Shown: positions 1-11,135 of the stretch, piece by piece
Layout: every line of letters begins with the position of its first letter
Position numbering within the stretch: the stretch's first letter is position 1
NCBI GenBank assembly: GCA_003116875.1
Contig: BCKT01000004.1
Span: forward strand, 952,201-1,016,200
Direction: 5' to 3'
Length of the DNA: 64,000 bases
Origin: Takashimella koratensis
Taxonomy: Eukaryota; Basidiomycota; Tremellomycetes; Trichosporonales; Tetragoniomycetaceae
Notes under the pieces: generated by a model
What the model was told of the DNA's origin: nothing
The model's input: only the letters and a program-made list of their open reading frames with translations
Database searches by the model: none
Translations under genes and position numbers: made by a program

Positions 1-2949
1 CTCGCCTCCAAAGCTCGCACAATGTCGACCGAGAATTTCTCCTGCTCGGGCGTAATGAAAGTGATACACGTTCCCGTGTTACCCGCGCGGCCGGTACGAC
101 CCGCACGATGAACGTAGTCTTCCATGTGATTTGGCGCGTCGTAGTTCTGTGAATGTAACCTTGTCAGGGCTGATCCAAACAAAAACCTGCAATCGGAGCC
201 CACTCACCACAACCAGTTTGAGCTCTTTCACGTCAAGACCACGCGCTGCGACTGACGTCGCGACCAAGATCGGCACATCACCGTTCTTAAAGTTCTTCAC
301 TGCTTCTCCACGGTCGACTTGGTCTTTACCGCCATGCAGCGACGCGGCGATATATCCTCTTGTCAATAAATCCCTAAACAAGTCGTCTGCGGCCTCTTGT
401 CGATCAACAAAGATGAGCGTCCGGAACTCGTCGTCCGATTTGTTCGCCTCTCCAAACTCGCCCAGAATCTCGAGCAACCGTGTAAACTTGGTCTCGGTTT
501 CCCGGATCTCTACTCGTTGATCGATCTCAGCAGCCACGACGGATCGACCACCGACGGTGATCTCGAGCGGCTTGATCAAGATCTTGCGAGCGAGCGATTC
601 CATCGTCTTGGGGAAGGTAGCGGAGAATAGGACTTTTTGAGCATCGGGGCGAGTGTTGTTGACGATTTTCATGACTTGAGGCTCAAAGCCCATGTCGAAC
701 ATTCGGTCAGCTTCGTCCATGACGAGATAGGTGACACGGCGAAGGTTGGTGACCCGGCCGTTGTTGGCGGTGAGAAGATCGATCATTCGACCAGGTGTAC
801 ACACAACAACCTCGGCGCCCTTCTTCATCGCGGCGATGTCATCGCTAATCGACTGGCCACCAACGCAGCAGGAGACCTAGCAGACTGGATCAGCACTCAT
901 TCACATTTTCTTACCCGAACTTTTAGATGCAGAGAGGGGATCAACTCACTCGGATGTTCATCACCTTGCCAAACGGCTTGGCCTCGCGGAAGATCTGCAA
1001 CGCCAGCTCTCGGGTTGGCGAGAGGATGAGCGCAATTGGCCCATCGAGACCAGAGACTGGCCGCTGGTCCTTGACGTGTCTCAACATGGGTAGCAAGAAC
1101 GCAATGGTCTTTCCTGAGCCAGTCTTGGCGATACCAATGACATCACGACCGGACATGATAGATGGGATTGCCTGGGCCTGGATCGCAGTTGCTGCCGTCC
1201 AGCCGTTCTGCTTGATCTGATCGAGACTGTACAAGGCGTCAGCGCTTCATCATATTGGTTGATAAGGGAAGAACTTACCAAGCGGTAGGGAGACCGAACG
1301 CAGCCCAGTTCTTGACGGGTTTAGGCGCATCTTGACCACGGATCTTGATACCGTCCATCTCCAACCGAATCAACTCGGCTTCTTCTTCGTCCATATCTGC
1401 GACCTCGACTGGCGGGTTGTAGAAAGCCTTACGGAAGGGCTCGTAGTCGATCAATGAGTGGTCTGGCGTTGGTAGATCCTTCTTCCTCGACTTGCTAGCG
1501 GCGAGTCTGGAAATTCGCATCAGCAGTGTTCAACATGTCCGCTCAAAGTATATTATTCTCCAGAATGGAGAGAAGGGAAGAAACTCACTGAAGGAGTGCC
1601 TCGGCCTTGGCAAGCTCGTCCTCTGCCTTGTTCTTCACCTCGACCTCATTGTCGCTATCGTCGTCGTCTCCCAACAGGCCTTGTCGCTTCGCGTCACTCG
1701 TGTTGACCCTGATCACCTCTGTCACGTTCTGGCGCATGAAAGCATCCAGGGGATCCTCATCGTCTTCTTCCTCCACCACCGTGACCGCCTTTTTACCATT
1801 CCCGTTCTTCACTGTCCCATTAGGTACTTCGTCTACATCCATCGCTTCCTCTTTAACCCCGTTCACCTCCGACCCATGTCCGTTCGCCTTGCCCTTGCCC
1901 TCCCCGTTGCCCAGAGTATCATCCTCATCATCGTCGGCATCAACCACCGCCAAATCTTCGTTTACTTCCCCAATATTCGCCGCGCTCCCACTCTGCACCT
2001 CAGGGTTGACTTCGGGCAAGTCGAGCTTCTGCAACTTCCGGTCCGTCCCTTCGTCGTCGTCGAGCATATTCACCGCTCGCTTGAGAGGGGTCGGTTTCAT
2101 CGGGAGACCGAACTTTGACAGCTTGGCGTTGTTAAACGATAACTGTGGCCGGGCCGCGGATCCAGACGCTACTGCGGACGGTGCGACGGAAGAGAAGCCT
2201 TTAGACGCCGCAGACAAGATTGGCTTCTTCTCGGGCTCGGGCGTGCCCTTGGTCGCTGGCACTGGCGTCGTCCCGCCCGTTGCGGGGCTGGATGAGCCGC
2301 CTTTCGCAGCCTCACGGCTCTTCTTCCACGCTTCGAGACGTTCACGCTTTATCCGCTGCTTCTCCTCCTCCGACTGCGGACCTGCCGGCGCAGGCGAGGC
2401 GGATCCGAGCGTCTTGGACTCGGCGGGAGGGGTTTGCGCATGGCGAGGGGCGCTAGATCCAGATGGACGGCTGTCTCGACCGTGGTGGTCGTCTTCCCTC
2501 CGATCCCGATCACGCCGGTCGTCCCGACGACCAGAGTAATCATCCCTATCATCCCTCCGCCTGTCATCTCGGTCGTCCCGCCGCCGCCGATCGTCATCTC
2601 GATACCGGTCTCTGCTGTCTCTCACACCATCTCTATCCCTGTCCCTTTCCCGGTCTCTCTCTCGGTCGCGGTGTCGGTCGTCATCATACCGAGACGACTT
2701 GCGGTCCCTTTCCCTGTCGCGATCCCGGTCCCTGTCACGGTCTCTGTCGTCGTGCCTCGACGACGAGGTTACTCGCCGGTCATGGTCGTCGTCACGAGTT
2801 CGGTCCCGATGGTCGCGATCACGGTCACGGCCGTGGTCTCGATCTCGGTCATACCTCGAGGAAGATGGGGATGGGCTTCGATACGATGCGCGGTGAGAGG
2901 AGCGTCGCTGGTCTGAAGGGGACCTGGACCTACGAGGAGAGCGAGGCAT
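1..2949 (-). CDS. PRP5: PRP5/DDX46-type DEAD-box RNA helicase, 3' partial
   Basis: ATP-dependent RNA helicase that remodels U2 snRNP during prespliceosome assembly in the nucleus. Exons on the minus strand: 2949-1589, 1506-1279, 1226-950, 876-208 and 146-1, with GTRAGT donors and consistent phase; the C-terminus lies beyond the left edge. The first ~250 residues are an Arg/Ser/Asp-rich RS-like region, followed by an acidic linker. The helicase core then shows a Q-motif region ([15 protein letters not shown]), motif I (AKTGSGKT), Ia (PTRELALQ), Ib (TPGR), II (DEAD), III (SAT), the C-lobe IFVDRQ and ARGLDVK motifs, and motif VI ([10 protein letters not shown]). The RS-rich N-terminus with this core is typical of PRP5/DDX46 rather than DDX42 or DBP2. 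At least 893 codons lie inside the window. It is divergent from the UBR7-like gene, with 405 bp between the start codons. Confidence 0.93.
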
Positions 2950-3354
2950 GATTCCGTTTTATGTCCTTTCGATACGATGCTAGAGTCTGGAGGCTGGAGT
3001 CAGATTAGCGAATCGTCTATGTATCGCCTCAAGGTCGTCTGTGATATGCTAAGGTGCTGAACTCTAGATGTGCGAGCAGATGAGATGGATATGGTCTTGT
3101 AAATGGGTGATGGAGCGATGCGAAGATGGACGAACAGACGGTCTTTTTTTTTACCACCAACCTCTCAACCCTCGACCCTGAGAAGGTGGCTAATTTGCCA
3201 CTACTCATTTCTAATCAACTTTACGACCCATTAGGATTTCATTACAATTTTCAAAAGGCTGCCAAACCACCGGTTACATGCACTTCCTCGCTCGCTTACT
3301 GCCCATTCGCCTTCCGTCCATCCAACCAACCAACCCCGACAACCACCATCCACC
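2950..3354. promoter_or_regulatory. Shared divergent promoter, PRP5 / UBR7-like
   Basis: This stretch lies between two start codons pointing away from each other. A short T-run (about 3145-3153) and pyrimidine-rich DNA just before the plus-strand ATG look like a core promoter and short leader. No defined operator was recognised. Confidence 0.5.
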
Positions 3355-5039
3355 ATGGCGGCATCAGCCAAGTTCACCCTCCTGCCGCCCGACTTCTTCT
3401 CCTCTCAGCCCCCAGCGGCGGAGATGACCCTGCGCTCACTTATTGAGACGCAGGACCGCATGGCAGACGAGGCGCGCGAGGCGTTGCCGTACCTCTTTGA
3501 TGAGTGCACCTACGCCAAAGGTCCCCTCAGGCAGGCCGTGTGGTCATGTCTCGGTGAGTCGCGGTCCTGTGATTATGGAGTGTCTCACCGTTGTGATAGA
3601 ATGATTGCTGATAAGATGTATGATAAGACTGTGGAGAGAAGGGCGTGTGCTACGGCTGCTCTATCTCGTGTCATTCTGGTAAGCTACAATGAACCAAACA
3701 AAACGCGTCGCGGCGCTGATCCGTATCACAGACCACAAACTCGTCGAACTCTGGACGAGGCGAGATTTCCGCTGTGACTGTCCGACCACCTCCATGTGTT
3801 CCTCTCAGTCACAATCTTCTTCCTCTTTTCCTTCGTCGTCATCTACCAAACCGTCTCGCTTCTGCACGCTCAACTCGCGCGGCGAGCAGCCGCTCCCAAT
3901 TAACGACGCGAACAAATACTCTCAGAACTTCTCCGGCAAGTTTTGTCGGTGCGGGAGGGACTATGACCCGGAGACTGAGGATGAGGCGATGATCTGCTGC
4001 ATCGCTTGCGAGGTAGGTTAACTGCTGTGATTGAACGAATTAGCCGCGACGGCTCACCTTGCATTCCAGGACTGGTTTCACGAGTCGTGTTTGAACCTCC
4101 GACCGAAGAAGGAACGAGACGTCAAGCCTGATCCCACGAGTACGGCGCCTGAGTCGGCCACGGGGGCCGGCGCCGATGGCGAAGAGGAGGAAGACGAGGA
4201 GACTGACGTGTTGATTCCCTCGGAGACGTACGACGGCCTCATTTGCGCTGCATGTGTGGGTAGCAGTCCTGTTACTTCGCGCCTCGCTGGCTCCGAGGGA
4301 TGGATGACACTTGAGCCGGATGGTGCGGGTGGCTGGAAGGTGGTCGGGAGGCTTGGCGGTGTCAAAGAGGAGGAGAAGGTTGGGGAAGAGGTAGTGGGGG
4401 CGAGTGTGAAGAGGGCGAGAGATGAAGGCGAGGGTGGGCAAGATGGCGAAGAAGGTCGGAAGAAGCCAAGACTGCAAGAGGAGATGAAGGATGAGGTTAA
4501 GGGTGAAGAGCTTGACGAAGCCAAACCGAACGGTAGTGCTCCTGCCTCGATCACCCGAGCAGCGCGCGACGTCTTCCTTGCCAACGGTGTTCGCGAGAAA
4601 CTAAAGTCAACCCTTGACGTGAGCCCTTCTCCTATCTCAGCCACCCTTGTCAACTCATCAGAACCCCGCTGATCGTATCAAAACCTTCACAGGGCGAGTC
4701 CATTGCCAGCCTTCCGTTCCCCCTGATCGACACAGAGATCTACGAGCCCCCCAAGGACGAAGACGAGGATGAGACGCTGGAACAGGTGACGAATCGTGTA
4801 ATCGGGTCGTTGCCGCGTGTTCAGGCGATCGAGGCTCTGCATGGGTACCAAGCTATGAAGTGAGTAGCGTTGCAATGGCTTTGACGTGGGGATCCGGGTA
4901 ACAGGTGAGGGGCAAGGAGCTGACAAAAGATAGGGATAGATTGGTGGCACTCCTCGAAAGGCATGCGCAGAGTGGGGAGACCGTCAGAGCCGAAGAGGTG
5001 CAGGAGATGTTTGAAGATCTCAGGGCCAACCGGCGTTAA
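3355..5039 (+). CDS. UBR-box and PHD-finger protein, UBR7/Mlo2-like
   Basis: Putative E3 ubiquitin ligase or chromatin reader of the UBR7 family (Mlo2 in fission yeast). Exons: 3355-3553, 3628-3678, 3732-4012, 4070-4618, 4693-4859 and 4934-5039, giving 450 residues. The UBR box is split over exons 1-3 and only appears after splicing: a CTYAKG start, then DCGEKGVCYGCSISCH, then DHKLVELWTRRDFRCDC, which supplies its Cys/His zinc ligands. A PHD finger follows (FCRCGRDYDPE, then ICCIACEDWFHESCL, then the CAAC pair). The C-terminal half is acidic and charged, with a Lys/Arg patch, and ends in a short helical domain. Start: first ATG after a CACC context, preceded by a pyrimidine-rich leader. Family assignment is strong; ligase activity in this organism is inferred. 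Confidence 0.88.
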
Positions 5040-5132
5040 AGTGATCAAACGGTTAAGATGAATGAGCAAGCAGTGTAAATAGAGCATGGTGAGAGTCGAA
5101 ATTGTCTCGTTGTAACATATCGTATCATTCAA

Positions 5133-5510
5133 TCAACCCATCAATGTCAAACTATCAGAGAGCAAATATCGCGTCTTAAAAGCTTGCAGATTTTGACACC
5201 CTAGGTGTTCGAGGAGAGTTGATGCCGACTGTGGGGCCCATTCAGATCTACGACTTGATGTCTGAGATCGTGCAGGGTTGGTGGCTTTGCTAGCGACGAC
5301 GAGAGACTTCAGATACGGCTGAGAGCGGTGCTCTTTAGAGGAGCCTTTCTTCATGACGTGAGACTCAGACTGGAAGGTAGTATCTTTCGAGAACACGTAT
5401 GACTTCGACTCGCGTTCGGAATTCTTGTGATATTCCGTTGAAAGCATCGCCTCCTCGTTTTCAAACGCTTTGTAGATAGTTACAAAACCCGGGAGCTCTG
5501 ATTTGGTCAT
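5133..5510 (-). CDS. Orphan hypothetical ORF
   Basis: From the first in-frame ATG (5510) this ORF gives 125 residues, Ser/Lys/Glu-rich with no recognisable domain and no signal peptide. The frame stays open upstream to about 5657, and a CAG acceptor-like site near 5560 could join an earlier exon, so the start is unsure. A TATATAAG element lies near 5800. Codon use is flatter than in neighbouring housekeeping genes. It may be a lineage-specific gene, a decaying gene or a chance ORF. Confidence 0.3.
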   Translation of the reverse strand: MTKSELPGFVTIYKAFENEEAMLSTEYHKNSERESKSYVFSKDTTFQSESHVMKKGSSKEHRSQPYLKSLVVASKATNPARSQTSSRRSEWAPQSASTLLEHLGCQNLQAFKTRYLLSDSLTLMG

Positions 5511-6736
5511 ACTCTCGCCGATTGTGTGAGTGAACTCGAAGACTTCATTTACGATATCTGCACGAGTGCCTCGTAATAGATTAATAGATAACTTGGTCGG
5601 TCTGAGTAGACATGGAAGAGCAAGGAGTATTGACGAAATGTGGTAGTCTTGCAGCAAGATGAGGGAAATTGATACGCTCGTTCGATTATGAGCGGTGAAG
5701 ATATGGGGTCGCGCTGTTTCCTCAGGCTTACTAATATTGTCATAGCGCCATTATCTCGTTAGCGTGATAACGAACTACGGTAGACATGAGACGAAGAGCG
5801 TATATAAGCATCACGACTTCGTGAACCGATAGATGCTTCTTTGTCAAATGGATATCTTGTCATTCTAGTTTACCAGGGAACATCGTTCAGTAACCTATCA
5901 GAGGGCAAGCGCTATTGTACCGCTACCACATATATATCTACAACACGTGATGATGTGCGGAAGTCGAAGTTCATCAGCTTGGATAAATGAGCAACCGTTC
6001 GCGACCAAACTTTTAGCTCTCCTTTCACAAGAAAACTCGTTGGATAGCGCTTACCGTTCTCCTCCATCTGCTCGCCAGTCGTCTCAGCAGACGCTTAGCT
6101 ACCAGAGCGGTCGGGGCTAGGAATTCAAGCCATACGACAGCCCAGTCCAGCCCAAAGGAAGGATCCTTTGTCTCTTTTCCCATGCTTTTCAGAGCCGCTA
6201 TATGAAACTTGACGGCTACTGTCAGAATATTCACACTGTTGCACTTACCAAGGAGAGTGCGAAAGAATGGACATTGCTGAGTCGGAAGACGAAACCCACT
6301 TCAGAGGTTTCATATCACGGTCGTGGTCATATAGGTGCACGAACGGCTCTCTGAGTTTAGACGTGTTCAGCGGCGAAAACAATCGAGTGTCTTTATTCAT
6401 GTGAATGCCACCATTCAGATTTCTTTCGCAAAGATATAAGCTCACAGAAGCGGCTTTGACATGCATGAGTCGCTTTCCTGACACTGTTGCCACCCACCCT
6501 CAATTTAACTTTGTTCCATACAGCTGCGCCACTTGAAGTCAGCGATCTTTCAGCTCAGCTCGGGTCCTTCATCAGCCTTATTCACCAAGATTCATATCAT
6601 TCCATCAAACCATAAGCATTCAATCGGCAAACTATAAGCGATAGCTGAAGCATCAGGTAGCTGTTAAGAGCGGGCTCAGGTAATACCTGGGCACAAGAAA
6701 CCGAGTGAGTGCTGGCCCGTTGATATGGTGGATATG
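5511..6736. other. AT-richer gene-poor stretch
   Basis: No conserved gene is visible here. It holds a 73-codon minus-strand ORF (6466-6245) ending at a possible GTAAGT donor (near 6248), which would splice to more minus-strand sequence at about 6215-6150; this could be a two-exon orphan gene, but the joined frame soon stops. TATATAAG (about 5800) and TATATAT (about 5931) motifs are present. I see no transposon ends or long repeats. Confidence 0.4.
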
Positions 6737-7156
6737 CTACTCTTCGGATGAGGACCAATCTCCTTCGCCGCTGGCGCGAGCAGCATCGACCAGGGACTGA
6801 AGGTAGGCTATAGAACCTTTGTCCGTCTTATCTTTATCGTTCATTTCGTAGAACCGAACCTCTTTGCAGTCTCCCTGGGTTTTCCCACATGCCTTGAGGA
6901 CATCACTGAGACCAGATACATAAAGCAACTCGGATTCGGCTTCGTTCTCGGCTTCGTTCGAGGACTGGTTGAGATCTTGGGCCATTTTACGAGCAAACTG
7001 CTCATTGGTCGTCCTCACCGTGTTCTGCTGGCTATGACATCGAATGAGTCGAGAGAATTGATTAGAGCTGGGGTCGAACTCAGTCTGACCAATAAAAACC
7101 AAGTTGTCCTCGGTGTAATCCCAAAAGGTGAGGATGAAAGATTCTTGAGTCGACAT
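6737..7156 (-). CDS. Orphan hypothetical protein, 139 aa, acidic tail
   Basis: Uninterrupted ATG-to-stop ORF of 139 residues. The N-terminus is hydrophobic/aromatic (FILTFWDYTEDNLVFIG), the middle is polar and Asn/Glu-rich, and the tail is acidic (GEGDWSSSEE). A TATATAAG element on the same strand at about 7234-7241 lies some 80 bp upstream of the ATG, as expected for a promoter. A QGDC motif in the middle loosely resembles the QGDC/KGLC segment of the orphan family at 43.9-46.0 kb, but this is too weak to claim homology. No function can be assigned. Confidence 0.45.
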   Translation of the reverse strand: MSTQESFILTFWDYTEDNLVFIGQTEFDPSSNQFSRLIRCHSQQNTVRTTNEQFARKMAQDLNQSSNEAENEAESELLYVSGLSDVLKACGKTQGDCKEVRFYEMNDKDKTDKGSIAYLQSLVDAARASGEGDWSSSEE

Positions 7157-7695
7157 TGTAGAGGCTACTAATCAAGATGAGTGAGAGACGAGTCGAAGAG
7201 ATATGAGGTCTTTCCATAGCCTCACTCTGACTTATATACACTACATAAAAACCACTTACTCGTATTTTCCAGCTATCGGGAACAAATGATGCTCGAGACA
7301 TAGACAAGTCTCTTCCGTTCAAGTCGCGGAGATGGAGCCATGTGGTTCCCTTGACATGAAGAAAGTACCGAGTCAAGTCATCCAAGGATGACCACCTTTG
7401 AGCCTCGTTTCAAACGTTTTGGGGGTAAAATGCGAGCAAACTGTCCGCGAGATAGTCCCGGGGCGAGAAAGAGTCTTCCACTATAGATGATTGGTTCCGA
7501 TCCACTCAGTCCAAGGGATGCTCCTTTGCCGATGAAGGAGCCGAGCTGGGCGAAAAGTCAGACGCTCTCGAAATTTCCATATGATCTGCTGCGACGAAAA
7601 CGACAATCGTCTGCCTCTACGAGCAAGCATTGCATCCTTTTTACGTCAAAATGACCATGACGACACGCACGGCGTTCTACTGCTTCAACAGAGCC
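7157..7695. other. Intergenic stretch upstream of the orphan ORF
   Basis: Contains the TATA-like promoter of the minus-strand orphan ORF and a minus-strand open frame (7385 to about 7258) ending at a GTAAGT donor. That frame does not join in phase to the 7156 ORF, so it is not annotated as an exon. The remainder is probably 3'-flanking DNA of the SANT-like gene. Confidence 0.35.
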
Positions 7696-8492
7696 TCACT
7701 CGATAGCCTGTCCCGCGAGCAGCCTCTTCTGTACCACTTTGCGCCAGAGATCCTTCAGCTCTGAAACACCGGCTTTGCATCAGCCATGCAGAGGGGAGGG
7801 GGGGGGGGGCGAGCGTTCAGGGTGACTGTGATTTGGACTCACGGGTCGGTGTCCTTCCCGGCATATGGGTGGCGATAGCGTTCCAATCGGGTCTCGCATC
7901 CTAGCGCAAGTCAGCGACCGTGATTGTACCACCTTTTCCACCGGCACCATTTATCCCTCCACTGACACTGCGAGCAGCCACAATCCTCATGGCGAGCGCA
8001 CGGACCCACCTCGAGAACACGGCAGAGTAATTTTGTCTTCATGTCTATTGACCAACCGGCTCCACCTGTCGCCCAGGGTTTGTTGGCGAGGAGTGAAGGG
8101 AGGACGATCTTGCGCCAGATGTCCTTGCACTCTGTGCATATCTATCAGCCATGTCATGAAATTGCACCCTGTAGCTGACTGAGTATGGGAAGCAAAGGAG
8201 GATCCTTCCTAGACTCACGAGTTGGAGTCTTGACAACTTCTTCCGCGAGTAGTTAGTTCCCATCTGGGCTGGGATGACTGGATCGAGGCACTGTCAGCGA
8301 CGTGGCTTCCTACACGAGCCACCGCAGAGGATGTGAGGCTCTGATACATGTTCAGAACGACGTAGTGTGGAGCCTGTTCCAATCACTCACTTCAATGATG
8401 AGCTTGACGAGTAACGGTTTGTCATGGCCCTTGATGTAAGGCGAGGGCTTGACCTTGGTCTTCTTGTCGAGTTCGGTCTTGGCTTTGGGCAT
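7696..8492 (-). CDS. SANT/Myb-like tandem-domain protein (SANT-A)
   Basis: Small basic protein with two SANT/Myb-like units, probably DNA- or histone-binding. Modelled exons on the minus strand: 8492-8391, 8290-8219, 8129-8010, 7900-7843 and 7760-7696 (138 residues). Unit 2 is clear after splicing: helix KTKLLCRVLE, then DARPDWNAIATHMPGRTPT, then QLKDLWRKVVQKRLL. Unit 1 repeats this pattern (KPLLVKLIIE ... KTPTQ, CKDIWRKIVLPSLL). The introns fall at the same places in both units, so domain and intron pattern were duplicated together. In unit 1 the frame that matches unit 2 contains a TAA at 8255-8253; the model given avoids it by using another frame and the downstream AG at 8131-8130. Intron 4 carries a 12-G tract (about 7798-7809). 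Exon 2 is uncertain. Confidence 0.65.
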
Positions 8493-8621
8493 GATGAGGT
8501 CTCTGAAGACGCTCGTGGAAGTGTGTGAGGGAAGGAGGTGAGTTATGAGACGAAGAGAAAACAGTGAGTTGATATACGAGGGAGGTGACTACAAGTTGTT
8601 GATGAGGTGAGCAAGATGATG

Positions 8622-8664
<43 letters not shown>

Positions 8665-8779
8665 CCTTTGGGTGATTGACTGGACCCCGGGATTACCGCC
8701 ACGATCATCCACCTTCCATCTTCCCTTGTTCTCTCCTCCCATCCCATCTCTCCTCATCCCACCTCCCAAGCTGTCCGCC
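8493..8779. promoter_or_regulatory. Divergent promoter with CA repeat between the SANT-like genes
   Basis: A 287-bp interval between two divergent start codons, containing a CA dinucleotide microsatellite of about 19 units and then a pyrimidine-rich leader for the plus-strand gene. Length variation of the repeat could change expression of both genes; that is inference. Confidence 0.5.
8623..8661. repeat. (CA)n microsatellite
   Basis: About 19.5 uninterrupted CA units between the two divergent SANT-like genes. The tract is read directly from the sequence. Confidence 0.97.
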
Positions 8780-9548
8780 ATGCCTCCCAAGCCCGAACCC
8801 AAGACCAAGGCCAAATCCAAGACCAAGCTCACCACCAAGTCCAAGCCCAAGTCCAAGCCCAAGTCCAAGCCCAAGGCCAAACCGTCTCCGAAAAAGAAGG
8901 CGACCAAAAGCACCACTTCCAAGCCCGGTAAATTCGGCCCCAAGCCCACATCCACCTCTAAGGCAGGCGATTCTCCTCCGTCTCCCACGAGCGCGGTCTC
9001 CACCTCCTCGGACTCGCTCGAGCTCGACAAGGACCTCGTTCTCAGTATCCTCATCGCCAAGCTCGAGTCGAGCAAGACATGCGATTGGTACCAGCTCTCG
9101 CTTGACCTTCATGCCGACGGGCGCGTGGTCGATATCCCGGCGGTCGAGAAAGGGGGTAAGAAGCGAGGGAAGCGCGCGAGTACCGGTGACGACGATAAGG
9201 ACTCGCCTGGTCCGTCCGCCACCGAGTTGCGCGATCTGTACCACAAAGTAAGTGTTCCTCTCTACCCTTCATAGGAAGAGGCACAACTGTATGGTGGCTG
9301 ACGAGTGAGACTAGACAATCCTCCCCGCGCTCAAGCAGGGTCGAGCTCTGTGGCGCGACTCGCCCATCCCCTCGGACTTTGCCCACTCTCCCCGAGCCGT
9401 CGATGATGATGTGGACGATGGTGCGGAAGATGAGGCTGAAGATGAAGCGGACAAAGATGACGAGGTGATCGAGCCGGACGAGGATGTTGTCCAGCCCCAG
9501 GTGCTCAACGACTACGAGCACGGGGAGGAGGAGATGGACTCCTTCTAG
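8780..9548 (+). CDS. SANT-like protein with lysine-rich N-terminus (SANT-B)
   Basis: Probable nuclear DNA- or chromatin-binding protein of 233 residues. Exons 8780-9247 and 9315-9548. The first ~70 residues are Lys/Pro/Ser/Thr repeats (KSKPKSKPK type) resembling a histone H1 tail. A single SANT-like unit follows: LDKDLVLSILIAKLE, CDWYQLSLDL, then after an insertion TELRDLYHK and TILPALKQGRALW. This matches the WxxL...TxLKDLWRK pattern of the divergent neighbour, so the pair are probably ancient paralogues. The tail is strongly acidic (Asp/Glu runs) and ends EEEMDSF. The ATG at 8780 is chosen because upstream in-frame codons lie in the leader. The exact family is not recognised. Confidence 0.72.
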
Positions 9549-9851
9549 AGGGATGAATGATGACGCAACCATACCATGTGAGGGCTCCCGAGGATCGTCG
9601 AGCTCCTAGTGCTGATGCGATACTACCCTCAGGACCGAACGACTCACTCTCACACGACCGTGATGACCAGCCTTGACCGTACTATCAAGATTCCCTTCCC
9701 ACCCCCTTCCCCTTACAACAAACACCATTGTACCATACACTTCCCGGCCTGCCCGTAACTTCAGCCACAGTCATAGCTGTAAGCCACTAGCTCAAAAACC
9801 CAATCATGCATTGTGCGTACGCGTCGATCCGGTTTACCCAAGCTCGTGGAA
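9549..9851. other. Convergent 3' ends, SANT-B / TBCB
   Basis: About 300 bp between two converging genes, holding both 3' untranslated regions. Nothing else is recognised. Confidence 0.5.
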
Positions 9852-10910
9852 TCATATCTCGTCATCGTCATCCGCCATCAAGTCCTCCTCTGGGAAATCC
9901 CCAACCGTGACTTTTTCTGGTCGGACGAATACTGCGTGTTTCTGAAGACACGTAAAATACCTCTTCCCCTCGACCCTGTGTTTGTATCAGCCCATCTCCC
10001 TATGACCACTGTAACTTTTCCCTCTGCCCAAATCTCAGACTACTCACGATCCATCGCCTTTCCCCATCGGCTCATCAAGCTCAATTCCTACCCAGACTCC
10101 ACCTTTCCCGATCTCCGCTGCACCCACGAACCGTACCGTCCCCCTTCGCGCGAGGTCATCAGTGGTCACTTCGCATCGAGCACCCGTGACGAGGTCCGCG
10201 GGGACGGGGTGGGACGGAGGGGCAGGGTGGGTCAGGTTGGTAGGGACATCGGCGAATCGGCCCAGCTTGTTGGCTCGCAAGTGCGCTTGCACGGTGTCTA
10301 AATGATGTATGTCAGCTTGAGTAAATATTCGGGAGGAAGAAGGAGAGAGACGAAGAAGTTTTTGAGGATAGATGCGCAACTGACCAGATCGCGAGGCGTA
10401 CTCTTCCGGCGTGAGCTCAAACTTGTCCACAGCTGTCAGGTCGCTGAACTCTCCTGGCCGAGCGTTTGGGTCCGTGTTATCGACCTGAGCACGGCAATCA
10501 GCATGTCAAAACCGGCATGCACTTTTCTCCCAGTATGACTTTGCGAGACGAAACATCTCATACTCACTCTGATGCAATTCCAATCCGCCGCTCCATACGC
10601 CGTCAACGTCCGACTCTCATCATCCAGGACCGCGACCGGTGCTCGTCCACACTCGTTGTCCTCTGTTGAGCGATACAGTCGGAGAACTTGATATTGCGGC
10701 TGGATACCAGTGATCGGCACGAGCTTGTCCTGTAGTGGGTGGTCGGGATTGATCAGCAAGGCGAGACGAGACGCGACGCGCAAGGGTGATGATGGGGTAA
10801 GAGAGTGGAGAGTATGCGCAGGGACTCACTTTTAGTTGTTGGATGGTGAGAGCCGGGTCGAGGCGGCGCTCCGAGTGAGTGTCTGGGGAGGTGACGAAGA
10901 GGTTGAGCAT
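9852..10910 (-). CDS. Tubulin-folding cofactor B (CAP-Gly protein)
   Basis: Cytosolic chaperone that binds alpha-tubulin and works with cofactor E in microtubule biogenesis (Alp11 in fission yeast, TBCB in animals). Exons on the minus strand: 10910-10830, 10729-10568, 10484-10385, 10297-10048 and 9975-9852, giving 238 residues. An N-terminal ubiquitin-like domain (residues 1-90, [10 protein letters not shown] start) is followed by a helical linker ([25 protein letters not shown]) and a C-terminal CAP-Gly domain ([34 protein letters not shown]). The protein ends DDDDEI, matching the family's conserved acidic C-terminus that binds tubulin or cofactor E. Divergent from the MAT2B-like gene with 225 bp between starts. 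Confidence 0.93.
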
Positions 10911-11135
10911 GATATCGAGGTCGCAGAGGAGAGTGTAGTCGAAAGAGAGAGACGACGACGGATGGATCAACCTTGCAATCTCGGATCCGGGCGCCAGGCA
11001 CGGGCCACAGGACGACAGACCGCGAACCGCGGACCAGGTCAGCAACGTCTCCGCGATCTTGGATCGTAAATAGAATCGCTTCATCAACCTACACATCTCC
11101 TTACTTGGCTCTCAACAAACCTCAAGACCATCGAG

